This document shows, one piece after another, positions 8,798 through 16,704 of a DNA stretch of 43,592 nt. Position 1 is the stretch's first letter, and the number at the start of each line of letters is the position of its first letter. The stretch lies in NCBI GenBank assembly GCA_944326795.1, contig CALVFJ010000013.1, positions 1-43,592 on the forward strand, given 5' to 3'. The translations under genes were made by a program, and so were the position numbers. The DNA is from an uncultured Erysipelotrichaceae bacterium. GTDB lineage: Bacteria; Bacillota_I; Bacilli_A; Erysipelotrichales; Erysipelotrichaceae. The notes beneath the pieces are model-generated. The model worked only from the letters and a program-made list of their open reading frames with translations, was not told the origin of the DNA and made no database searches.

Positions 8798-9326
8798 AAA
8801 TTAGTAGCTGGTAAGTATCTAGATATTGCTGTTCAACATCTTTAAAGGGCATTTCTTTTATCGTTGGAGTACAAGCTAACTTTGGTATCTTTTCCAGCTG
8901 ACAGCTAGAAAAGATGATCGGCATTTCATTTGCGAGCATTTGATCGTCGATTTCTTTGATCAATTGTTTGTTAGCAGCGGATAGCTGCAGCTTAAAGTGG
9001 TCATAGATCGTAGAAATGATCTTGTCTTCTAGCTGCTGATATTGCGTAAGGTGAATCTTTACAGGTCTGATGATATCGGATATATACGCTTCAGAAGCAT
9101 CGTGAAGCAAGCAGGCGAGCTGAAGATCTTTCGAATATCCACGGGCTTTAGCTTCGGTTGCGCAGTTAAGACAATGTAAGCCAACAGAATAAAAAAAATT
9201 GACATGACCGCATCCACGGCATAGCAGGCTTAATGCATGGGCGATATCGATGATGTCAATATCATCACAGGTAATGTTCCAAGGATCAAAGATCCTCTTG
9301 TTGTAAGTATTCATGACATTTTTCAT
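8796..9326 (-). CDS. HD-domain phosphohydrolase (YfbR-like)
   Basis: A 176-residue cytoplasmic HD-superfamily hydrolase. Metal-binding residues are visible as His51 in SVGLHCLNC, His75-Asp76 in LLHDASEAYISDI, and the downstream acidic residue Asp84 in the same segment. The family includes 5'-deoxynucleotidases such as YfbR, so removal of phosphate from a nucleotide is likely, but the exact substrate is not determined. Length and motif spacing are complete. The ribosome site before the ATG is weak (AAGGAAAAAA) and a second ATG follows four codons on, so the start may be slightly off. It converges on the methyltransferase-like gene and shares its terminator. Confidence 0.8.
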   Translation of the reverse strand: MKNVMNTYNKRIFDPWNITCDDIDIIDIAHALSLLCRGCGHVNFFYSVGLHCLNCATEAKARGYSKDLQLACLLHDASEAYISDIIRPVKIHLTQYQQLEDKIISTIYDHFKLQLSAANKQLIKEIDDQMLANEMPIIFSSCQLEKIPKLACTPTIKEMPFKDVEQQYLDTYQLLI

Positions 9327-9446
9327 AATATTTTTTCCTTATGGAGTATAGATTATTACAAAATATCATATTTGTCTAGTATATGTCTTGATTATTTTCA
9401 AGCACTTTTGCATAATAAATATTAAGAAAGTTGAGGTATTGTTTTT

Positions 9447-10790
9447 TTGGACCCCTTAGTAATACAATTGTTTATTCAAATTATATTGATATTGATCAAT
9501 GCTTTTTTTGCAATGAGTGAAATAGCGATCATTTCTTTAAATGCTGCAAAATTAAAAAGTATGGAAGAAGATGGTGATAAATTAGCTGGTACCTTGCTGA
9601 AGATGGTAGAAAATCCAAATGGTTTTCTATCAACGATCCAGATTGGCATAACTTTGGCTGGTTTTCTTGGCAGCGCTTTTGCAGCAGAAAGCTTTAGTGA
9701 TCACTTGGTTGATATGATCTATAACGATCTTGGTTTTACTTTGTTATCAGTAGATGTCTTAGAAACTTTGGCTATCATTTTTATAACGATCATTTTAGCT
9801 TATTTTACCTTGATATTTGGAGAATTGGTGCCTAAACGCATTGCAATGCAAAAGCAATTAGAAGTTGCTAAATTTTCTTGTCGCATCTTGATGATGGTAG
9901 CTAAGTTAACCAAGCCGTTGGTAGCTTTTTTATCTTTTTCGACCAATGTCGTATTAAAATTGTGTCGGTTAAATCCAAATGCTAAGGATGAAACCGTAAG
10001 CGAAGAAGACATCTTGCTGATGGCTGATATTGGGGAAGAAAAAGGTATTATCCAGCCATATGAAAGTGAATGGATCGAAAATGTTTTTGATTTCAATGAT
10101 GTCTATTTGAAGGAAATAATGACCAGGATCAATGATGTTGATGCAATAGCAGCTGATGATAGCGATGAAGAAATCATTTCCTCAATCAAAGCGCATCGCT
10201 ATGATCGTATACCGGTATATCAGGGTGATATTTCTAATGTTATTGCTTATCTTGATATCCGAGATTTTTTCTTGAATATTACCGAAAAGAATCCGCAAAA
10301 AACTACAGCTTTGTTTAAAAACTGTTTATATGTTCCCGAAATGATGAAGGCAGCAAACTTATTTGAACAGTTCAAAGCAAAAAAGATCGATCTAGCAATC
10401 GTTGTTAATGAATATGGAGAAACGACCGGTATCGTTACTTTAGAGGATCTATTGGAAGAAATCGTGGGCAACATTTATGAAGAACTTAATGAAAAACCGC
10501 GATTATTACAGAAAATTCAAGATAATACCTATTTGGTTGATGGCATTTGCCCGATCAATGATCTTGAAGATGAGCTGGATATGGAATTTGAACATCCTAT
10601 AGATGTGGTTACGGTTGGTGGTATGGTCTTGAGCTATCTTCAGGTCATTCCTGAAGATGGAAGCAAATTCGAGCTAGATATCAATGGTTTCACTTTTAAG
10701 ATCATTAAAGTAGAAAAACATCAGATAAAGCTTATTGCCATAGAAAAGAAAAAGCTTGAAGAAGATATCATACCTAAAAAGGAAGTTTAG
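9447..10790 (+). CDS. HlyC/CorC-family membrane protein (CNNM/DUF21 + CBS pair + C-terminal domain)
   Basis: A 447-residue membrane protein with three or four hydrophobic segments in a DUF21/CNNM domain (about 1-190), two CBS domains (about 215-335; EYGETTGIVTLEDLLEEIVG marks the second) and a CorC_HlyC domain (about 355-435). Relatives take part in Mg2+ or other divalent ion extrusion; the old label hemolysin is historical. The start is TTG at 9447, used here because GAGGT lies ten bases upstream and the first residues run straight into the first membrane helix; no in-frame ATG fits. It is followed after three bases by the AI-2E-family gene, so the two form an operon. Confidence 0.88.
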   Translation: MDPLVIQLFIQIILILINAFFAMSEIAIISLNAAKLKSMEEDGDKLAGTLLKMVENPNGFLSTIQIGITLAGFLGSAFAAESFSDHLVDMIYNDLGFTLLSVDVLETLAIIFITIILAYFTLIFGELVPKRIAMQKQLEVAKFSCRILMMVAKLTKPLVAFLSFSTNVVLKLCRLNPNAKDETVSEEDILLMADIGEEKGIIQPYESEWIENVFDFNDVYLKEIMTRINDVDAIAADDSDEEIISSIKAHRYDRIPVYQGDISNVIAYLDIRDFFLNITEKNPQKTTALFKNCLYVPEMMKAANLFEQFKAKKIDLAIVVNEYGETTGIVTLEDLLEEIVGNIYEELNEKPRLLQKIQDNTYLVDGICPINDLEDELDMEFEHPIDVVTVGGMVLSYLQVIPEDGSKFELDINGFTFKIIKVEKHQIKLIAIEKKKLEEDIIPKKEV

Positions 10791-10793
10791 TTT

Positions 10794-11888
10794 ATGGAAA
10801 AGAAAAAAGAACTGATTATCAATGTATTATATTATGGCCTAATCTTAGCGTTTGTATATCTAGGATTCAAATATGTTCTTCCGCCACTGGTGCCATTTGT
10901 CGTAGCATTTATCATGGTATTTTTGCTAAAAAGGCCAATTAAGGCTATTTGCCGTAAATTTGCCTTCCATGATGGACAAGCAAAGTTATTTTCAATTATC
11001 TTGTTGATCGTTTTTTATAGTTTGATCATTGGTTCATTGGTGCTTTTGATCATTGGATGCATATCAATGATCAAAAGTTTAGCAGACATATGGCCAACTT
11101 TATATGCTGAAACGATAAAACCGTTTTTTGGTATGGTCTTGTCAGGCGGTTTGTTGAATGAGCTTAACTTACCACCAGAAATTACTTATGCGGTAAATGT
11201 GGTGATAAACAGCATCAGTAGCAGTTTTGAAACAATTATTTCCTTTATTTCTTCTTTTGTAGTGGCTGCTGCGTCATCGCTGATAACTAGCGTTCCCAAT
11301 TTCTTTATCTCAGTGGTCATCTGTGTTATTGCATCTTTCTTCATCATGATCGATTATGATAAGATCACTGACTATGCCTTGGGGATGATGAATGATGAAA
11401 TTAAATATTATTATCTAGAGATAAAAAGTTTTTTGGTAAATAAGGTATTTATCATCATTAAAGCATATTTGAAGATCATGTCCATTACTTTCGTTGAATT
11501 ATTCATCGGCTTTACGATAATTGGTCTAGATAATGCCTTTGTCATTGCCTTGTCGATTGCGATATTTGATATCCTTCCGGTATTTGGAACCGGAGGAATC
11601 ATGATTCCTTGGATCATCATTTGTCTGTTGCAACAAAAATTTATCTTAGGATTAGAATTGTTTGTTATTTATATCGTTGTGACGATCATTAGAAATATTA
11701 TTGAGCCTAAGATCGTTGGTGCTGAGCTTGGCTTACATCCACTGGTTATCTTGGCAAGCATGCTGATTGGCGTAAGATTTTTCGGCGTTTTAGGTTTATT
11801 TGGTTTGCCAATCGTCATATCGTTTCTTTTATATGAAAGAAAAGAAAAACAAATTAAAAAAGAAGCATTAGCTCAAAAAAAAGGTTGA
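10794..11888 (+). CDS. AI-2E family transporter (PerM/YtvI-like permease)
   Basis: A 364-residue polytopic protein of the AI-2E-exporter/PerM superfamily. Hydrophobic segments are seen near 8-24, 27-45, 63-88, 145-180, 210-275 and 290-345; the long loop between the third and fourth segment and the PxxxGTGxIxxPW-like segment (ILPVFGTGGIMIPW) are typical. The C-terminus is short and lysine-rich. Members of this family export diverse solutes or act in Na+/H+ antiport, so the substrate is open. It lies three bases after the HlyC-type gene and ends inside a strong hairpin terminator, indicating a two-gene operon. Confidence 0.85.
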   Translation: MEKKKELIINVLYYGLILAFVYLGFKYVLPPLVPFVVAFIMVFLLKRPIKAICRKFAFHDGQAKLFSIILLIVFYSLIIGSLVLLIIGCISMIKSLADIWPTLYAETIKPFFGMVLSGGLLNELNLPPEITYAVNVVINSISSSFETIISFISSFVVAAASSLITSVPNFFISVVICVIASFFIMIDYDKITDYALGMMNDEIKYYYLEIKSFLVNKVFIIIKAYLKIMSITFVELFIGFTIIGLDNAFVIALSIAIFDILPVFGTGGIMIPWIIICLLQQKFILGLELFVIYIVVTIIRNIIEPKIVGAELGLHPLVILASMLIGVRFFGVLGLFGLPIVISFLLYERKEKQIKKEALAQKKG

Positions 11889-11907
11889 GCAAAAGCTTCT
11901 TTTTTTA
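11856..11907. terminator. Bidirectional terminator between the AI-2E-family gene and the ECF gene
   Basis: AAAAAAGAAGC near 11856-11866 pairs with GCTTCTTTTTTT near 11895-11906, and GCTC/GAGC extends the stem. It overlaps the 3' ends of both convergent genes. Confidence 0.75.
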
Positions 11908-12402
11908 ATTCATATGTTTGCCGACATTGCGAATGATCAAAGGAATGATGATCAGCTGTAAGATGATGCCAGGAATTGCGCTGATAAACCCTGAAGCAAT
12001 GAATATCTGCATATCGATCTGAATAAGCAGATAGCTAATAATTCCCCAGACGATTCTTCCTAGGAGCATGGCAACGATTAGGGAAAAATAAATGTTTTTT
12101 AGGTCATTTGGCGCTCTTTTTAACAAAAGACCACTAATGGCTCCATATGTTGCAAGTTCAAAAGCCATGGCTATGCCGGTAGGAAAGATCGGAGGCATAT
12201 GAAATAGGCTAAAGCGTAGTAGGGGCAAGATGAAGCCAATCGTTAATCCATATGGCCAACCACAGATCATGCCACAAAGAAATACTGGCAAATGCATGGG
12301 AAGCAGCATGGAACCAATTTGAGGTATCTGCCCGGTAACAAAAGGAAGGATCAAGCCTAAAGCAAGGAATAAAGCGCTTAATGTTAATTGTTTTGCTTTC
12401 AT
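11905..12402 (-). CDS. ECF transporter S component (substrate-capture subunit)
   Basis: A 165-residue protein with five to six membrane helices, the size and shape of the S components of energy-coupling-factor vitamin importers. The segment IPQIGSMLLPMHLPVFLCGMICGWPYG and the alanine-rich first helix are characteristic of that superfamily. The EcfA/EcfT energising module is not in this window and would be shared. It is the third gene of a unit with a DUF362 protein and a P-loop kinase (11-base gap to the kinase), which suggests that the kinase traps the imported vitamin, nucleoside or precursor by phosphorylation. AAAGG precedes the ATG. The substrate cannot be named from sequence alone. Confidence 0.8.
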   Translation of the reverse strand: MKAKQLTLSALFLALGLILPFVTGQIPQIGSMLLPMHLPVFLCGMICGWPYGLTIGFILPLLRFSLFHMPPIFPTGIAMAFELATYGAISGLLLKRAPNDLKNIYFSLIVAMLLGRIVWGIISYLLIQIDMQIFIASGFISAIPGIILQLIIIPLIIRNVGKHMN

Positions 12403-12413
12403 AGAAAACCTTT

Positions 12414-13406
12414 CTAAAAAAATGGGGAGGTGTCAAAATAAAGATCACAATGGTCTTTTAGTGAACATTCATCAAAATATTCATGTTCTTTTTTGATCCA
12501 TATGTTTTGAAAACGTTCGATATTTTCACCTCTGGCAGCTAATCGGGATAGCTGTATATTATTTTTACAGTCCAAGAAGACCTTAAGATCATAAAAAGCG
12601 GTCAGTTCTGGATATAAAGAGTAAGTTCCTTCAACGATCAAGATCGATGGATCATTGATCGTTATAGGATCTTGATAACGTTGCGAATGACAATCGAACG
12701 GACGATAAGCAAGCGATCTTTTGATTTTAAAATTTGATAATGCTTGATAAAGTGCAGCTATGTTGATGTTTCCAGCGATATCTTGTAGCCAAGTAGCCTT
12801 ACGCTTTGCTTGCGGAAGATAGAAGTCATCAATATGCAAGATTGCGCTTTTAGCAAAAAAGTTTGCTAATTGTTGGGATAAAGTGGTTTTTCCGCTAGCA
12901 CAGCAACCATCAATAGCGATTATTTTCAGGTTATGGTCATGAAATAGCCGGGAATATAGTGGAAAATAATAGGCATATTCATTTTCTATTAATCGATAAT
13001 GTGGTTGATAGCATTCTTTGAATTGCTTGCTGTGAGAAATTGGCAAACAACCACCAGCGATATATTCTTTGATCATATCATCATGACAAAAATCTTGTAG
13101 CTTGCGCAAATTTTGATGTAAGGCATTTAGATCTTGGTTTGTTTGACACGAAGCGGAAAATAACGCAGCTAGGCATTCAAGATCGTTATTTTTATTAAAA
13201 TGAAAACGCGAATATCTATCTGATATTTTTTCGATAAAAGCAGGGGTATCGCACGCTTCATTTCTTAATTGCATCAAGACATCATCGACATCAGTGATCG
13301 CATGGTTGGGACCAAGGGTAAACTGATAGGTTAGTTTTAGCAGATCAGCGGTTTGAAGCTGTGGATAGCGAAGACATTGTTCTTTAAGGGCATCTTCAAA
13401 TGTCAT
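12414..13406 (-). CDS. Uridine-kinase-like P-loop kinase with an extra N-terminal helical domain
   Basis: A 330-residue two-domain protein. The C-terminal half (about 160-325) is a uridine kinase/phosphoribulokinase-like P-loop fold: Walker A GCCASGKT at 167-174, the ILHIDDFYLPQ segment at 189-199, a strand and acidic residue at SILIVEGTYSLYPEL, and an Arg-rich lid (RLAARGENIERF). The N-terminal 150 residues are an all-helical domain of unknown role, with YPQLQTADLLKLTYQ and an LGPNHAI element. It presumably phosphorylates a small molecule. The start overlaps the stop of the DUF362 gene (ATGA), and the ECF S component follows, so all three are co-translated. The acceptor substrate is unknown. 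Confidence 0.75.
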   Translation of the reverse strand: MTFEDALKEQCLRYPQLQTADLLKLTYQFTLGPNHAITDVDDVLMQLRNEACDTPAFIEKISDRYSRFHFNKNNDLECLAALFSASCQTNQDLNALHQNLRKLQDFCHDDMIKEYIAGGCLPISHSKQFKECYQPHYRLIENEYAYYFPLYSRLFHDHNLKIIAIDGCCASGKTTLSQQLANFFAKSAILHIDDFYLPQAKRKATWLQDIAGNINIAALYQALSNFKIKRSLAYRPFDCHSQRYQDPITINDPSILIVEGTYSLYPELTAFYDLKVFLDCKNNIQLSRLAARGENIERFQNIWIKKEHEYFDECSLKDHCDLYFDTSPFF

Positions 13407-14266
13407 AGCTCGATCAGTTCGTATTCTCTTTGACCATAGCCTAAAGCTGCAGCAGCTTCAATCGTATGGATGCCGTTGCGTGATTCGATCCTTTCAATCA
13501 AATGATCCTTACCGGGGTCATTGCTTTGATATACTAGATCGATACAAGCTTGGTCGATGGCAATAGGATCTAATGAGGCTAAAATTCCGATATCCTGCAT
13601 GCATGGATCTTCGGCGATCGCACAGCAATCGCAGTCTACGGACATATTTTTCATTACGTTGATGTAGGCAATATTGCCTTTGAAATAATCAACGATGCTA
13701 CCAGCTGCATCGGCCATCGATTCTAAGAAAAGGTCATGATCAGCGGTCCAGATCTTATCTGGTTCAGATGCTCCATGGATATATGCTTTGCCAAATGAAG
13801 AAGCTACGCCGATCGATAGCTGTTTTAAAGCTCCGCCATAACCACCCATCGGATGACCTTTGAAGTGTGACAATACTAACATTGAATCATAATTTTTTAG
13901 ATGTTTTCCTACATAATTCTTTTTGATAACTTTGCCATTAGGAATATCTAAGATCATATCAGGACCTTCTGCATCCATCAGGTCAACTTTAAAATAAGTA
14001 TTCCAGCCATGTCTTTTAATTAGTTTTTTATGTTTTTCCGTAGTGTTTCTTTCACCATCATAGGCGGTATTACATTCTACAACGGTTCCTTCTAGCTTAT
14101 CGATGATTACTTTCCAAAATTCAGGTTTTAAAAAGTTTTGGTTTCCTTGCTCTCCTGAATGTAGTTTTATTGCTAAATTTCCTGGTAGTTTGATATTTAG
14201 TTTTTCGTACAATTCTAATACTTTTTGAGCAGTGATTTCACGGGTGAAATATACTTTTGCTTTCAT
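13403..14266 (-). CDS. DUF362 domain protein (putative iron-sulfur protein)
   Basis: A 287-residue cytoplasmic protein of the DUF362 family. The pattern KLHSGEQGN near 34-42, SHFKGHPMGGYGGALKQLSIG near the middle and a cysteine cluster DCDCCAIAEDPC around 215-226 are typical; the cysteines could bind an iron-sulfur cluster. The function of the family is not established. It is the first gene of a three-gene unit with the kinase (four-base ATGA overlap) and the ECF S component. AGGAG before 14266 supports the start. The divergent HAD gene begins 134 bases away, so the two units share an intergenic promoter region. Confidence 0.8.
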   Translation of the reverse strand: MKAKVYFTREITAQKVLELYEKLNIKLPGNLAIKLHSGEQGNQNFLKPEFWKVIIDKLEGTVVECNTAYDGERNTTEKHKKLIKRHGWNTYFKVDLMDAEGPDMILDIPNGKVIKKNYVGKHLKNYDSMLVLSHFKGHPMGGYGGALKQLSIGVASSFGKAYIHGASEPDKIWTADHDLFLESMADAAGSIVDYFKGNIAYINVMKNMSVDCDCCAIAEDPCMQDIGILASLDPIAIDQACIDLVYQSNDPGKDHLIERIESRNGIHTIEAAAALGYGQREYELIEL

Positions 14267-14342
14267 GTTATTTTCTCCTTTTTTTTATTATACACTTTTT
14301 TATCTCAGTATAAATATGTAGTTTTGGATCGGTATCGATAAA

Positions 14343-14395
14343 TTGCTTTTAAAATCATTGGATATTTATGATAAAATAAACTCAAAGCAGGGGGG
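14343..14395 (+). promoter_or_regulatory. Candidate promoter and G-rich ribosome site of the HAD-LCP unit
   Basis: TTGCTT (14343-14348) and TATGAT (14367-14372) are 18 bases apart. The ribosome site is a run of six G residues (AGGGGGG, ending about 14395) rather than AGGAGG. The run is complementary to the six-C stretch of the small-RNA candidate at 31787-31878. Confidence 0.35.
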
Positions 14396-14400
14396 CGCAC

Positions 14401-15216
14401 ATGATTAAATTATTTGCTAGCGATCTTGATGGAACCTTATTCAAGGACCATAGTATCGATGATAAGGTTGATCAGATGATACGTGAAGTAATCAAAGCAA
14501 AAAAGTATTTTGTTATGGCTACAGGCAGACAGATGCATCCGCAGCAACAAAAAGAATATAGATATGATGCCGATCGTTTTTATATAATCGCCAATAATGG
14601 AGCAACTATTTATGATGGTAATCAGAATTTGATCGATAAAAGCGTTATTGATCCGCAATTTATTACACGCTTGATGCAAATTTTTTCTGATGTTCATTTT
14701 GAATTTATTGATGAAGAAGGTACATATGTTCGTGCTGGTAAAGAAGAATATTTAGCGATGCATACCAGGAAATGGCCGTTATTTTATCAAAGGTTGGAAA
14801 CGTGTCATTTTGCATGTCCATCAAATATGATCTTAAAAAGGGGTATCGTTAAGATCAATTGCTATATCGAAGATCTATCATTATATCAAAGGATCGATGA
14901 ATTTTGTCAAAAAAATAGCAATTGGGTAGTAAATGCTCCTTTTGATAAACGACATATCGAAATAACAGCAGCCCAAGTAAATAAAGGACAAGCCATAAAA
15001 AAGTTAGCTCATATGCTGCATATTGTTGATGAGGAAATAGCAGTGTATGGTGATGGTGGCAATGATCTGGTGATGCTGCAGGAATTTACTCATGCTTATG
15101 CACCACAGAATGCATGTGAAGCAGCGAAAAAATTAGCTAAAGAAGTTGTAGGATCATGCGAAGAATATGGTGTGCCTTTGCATATCTTGAAAACATTAAA
15201 ACAGGAGGAAGTATGA
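14401..15216 (+). CDS. Cof-type HAD-IIB phosphatase
   Basis: A 271-residue haloacid-dehalogenase-superfamily phosphatase with the IIB cap. Motif I is SDLDGTLF (nucleophile Asp8, acid/base Asp10), motif II lies in FVMATGRQ near 39-46, and motif IV is YGDGGNDLVML near 219-229. Such enzymes dephosphorylate sugar phosphates, nucleotides or flavin/pyridoxal precursors; which one is not apparent. Its TGA overlaps the ATG of the following LCP lipoprotein (ATGA), so the two genes are translationally coupled, an unusual pairing that may point to a cell-envelope phosphate substrate. Confidence 0.88.
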   Translation: MIKLFASDLDGTLFKDHSIDDKVDQMIREVIKAKKYFVMATGRQMHPQQQKEYRYDADRFYIIANNGATIYDGNQNLIDKSVIDPQFITRLMQIFSDVHFEFIDEEGTYVRAGKEEYLAMHTRKWPLFYQRLETCHFACPSNMILKRGIVKINCYIEDLSLYQRIDEFCQKNSNWVVNAPFDKRHIEITAAQVNKGQAIKKLAHMLHIVDEEIAVYGDGGNDLVMLQEFTHAYAPQNACEAAKKLAKEVVGSCEEYGVPLHILKTLKQEEV

Positions 15217-16616
15217 AAAAGATTTTATTTTTAATGCTTTGTATGGGGATTTTGCTTAGTGGCTGCAGCAGCAAAGAGGCGCAAGTTGAGCAGGAAACGG
15301 CACAATCGACACAGCAGCCTATTGCTTATTCAGATCCAATCTATATCATGACAACAGCTGATAGCGGTATCGTAAGCATTGATGACCTTTCTGGCAAGAC
15401 GCTAGCAATTCAAACCTTATATGATAAAGAGAGCAGTGATTATGTGCTGACAATGCTCGATGATATCGATGTCGAGCTGTATGAATCAGAATATTATCAG
15501 GAACTTCCTGATCTGATCAATGATGATAAGATCGATGCATGGGTAATATCTAAAGGCCCTAATAGCTTGCTATATGATTATCGTCATGATTATACCGTTG
15601 ACGAATATAAAATCGTTGAAGAATATACGATGCCGATATATGAAGAAGAGGAAATCGATGAAGATATCTTAAATAATGATCTTTTGAACAAACCTTTTGC
15701 TCTCATGATAACCGGCATCGACGAACGGGTAGATCCTTCTGATTATCAAGCTGGCCGCAATGATGTTAATATCCTGATGGGAGTAAATCCGGAATTGAAA
15801 CATGTTACGACGATAAGTTTTCCGCGCGATAGCTATATAAAAAATGTTTGTACCGGAGGAACAGATAAACTTACTCATTTTGGTATCAATGGAACAGAAT
15901 GCGTTAAGGATTCAATTGCTGAGCTATTGGATATCGATGTAGAATATTTTGTTCAAGTAAGCTTTTCATCGTTTATTGACCTTATCGATGCTTTAGGCGG
16001 AATCAAACTGGATGTTCCTTTGGATATGTGTATGGATCAAGATAGTTATCGTGATGTTTCACAACCATATTGTCTAAGTAAAGGTGAAGATCAGTTGCTT
16101 TATGGTGAATGGGCTTTGGCGCTTGCGCGAAATCGCAAATATGATGGTTTATATAATGGCGACTATGGCCGTATTCGTAACCAAGCTTTGATCGTTAATG
16201 CAATCATGGAAAGAATTGCAGAAAATCCATTCTTATTGGTATGGGCTGGTCTTGATTGGAAAGCTGAAACATTGGCTTATCATAATTTTGACGTGAATGC
16301 GCAGGATATTGCTGCCTTGTTTAATTTAGCTCGTAGTTTTTATGATGGATATACGGTTGATAATTATTTTGTGGTCAATAATGGTGATACAACTGAAAGC
16401 GGAATGTCTATTGGACGCATACCTGAATCCTCTTTAGAAATTGCTAAATTAAAGATGCAGTATGTTTTAAGTGGTGAGATGGATAAAGATAATCCATATT
16501 ATGATGAAGCGATAATTGGATATATCACCAAAGGTGCGGGAAATTACGATGATAAATATATGGGTGAAGAATATTGCTTGGAAGAGGATTGTAAACTTAA
16601 TAGCGAACAAGAATAA
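15213..16616 (+). CDS. LytR-CpsA-Psr (LCP) lipoprotein with an N-terminal solute-binding-like domain
   Basis: A 467-residue exported lipoprotein. The signal peptide ends in LLSGC (lipidated Cys18). Residues about 40-155 resemble a family 3 solute-binding lobe (LSGKTLAIQTL, IDAWVISKGPNSL). From about residue 170 an LCP catalytic domain follows: FALMITGIDER, the Arg of RNDVNILMGVN, TISFPRDSYI and an Arg-rich RNRKYDG...GRIRNQ region. LCP enzymes transfer polymer precursors from lipid carriers to peptidoglycan and are normally anchored by a transmembrane helix, not a lipid. The start at 15213 is chosen because AGGAGG precedes it and it gives a clean signal peptide. Coupled to the HAD phosphatase upstream. 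Confidence 0.8.
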   Translation: MKKILFLMLCMGILLSGCSSKEAQVEQETAQSTQQPIAYSDPIYIMTTADSGIVSIDDLSGKTLAIQTLYDKESSDYVLTMLDDIDVELYESEYYQELPDLINDDKIDAWVISKGPNSLLYDYRHDYTVDEYKIVEEYTMPIYEEEEIDEDILNNDLLNKPFALMITGIDERVDPSDYQAGRNDVNILMGVNPELKHVTTISFPRDSYIKNVCTGGTDKLTHFGINGTECVKDSIAELLDIDVEYFVQVSFSSFIDLIDALGGIKLDVPLDMCMDQDSYRDVSQPYCLSKGEDQLLYGEWALALARNRKYDGLYNGDYGRIRNQALIVNAIMERIAENPFLLVWAGLDWKAETLAYHNFDVNAQDIAALFNLARSFYDGYTVDNYFVVNNGDTTESGMSIGRIPESSLEIAKLKMQYVLSGEMDKDNPYYDEAIIGYITKGAGNYDDKYMGEEYCLEEDCKLNSEQE

Positions 16617-16704
16617 ATCAAGTAAATAAAAATAATAATTGATATATTGTTTTGCTTTACAGACTTTAGAAACATAAGGCATAATATTTATGGGAGGAAG
16701 AAAA

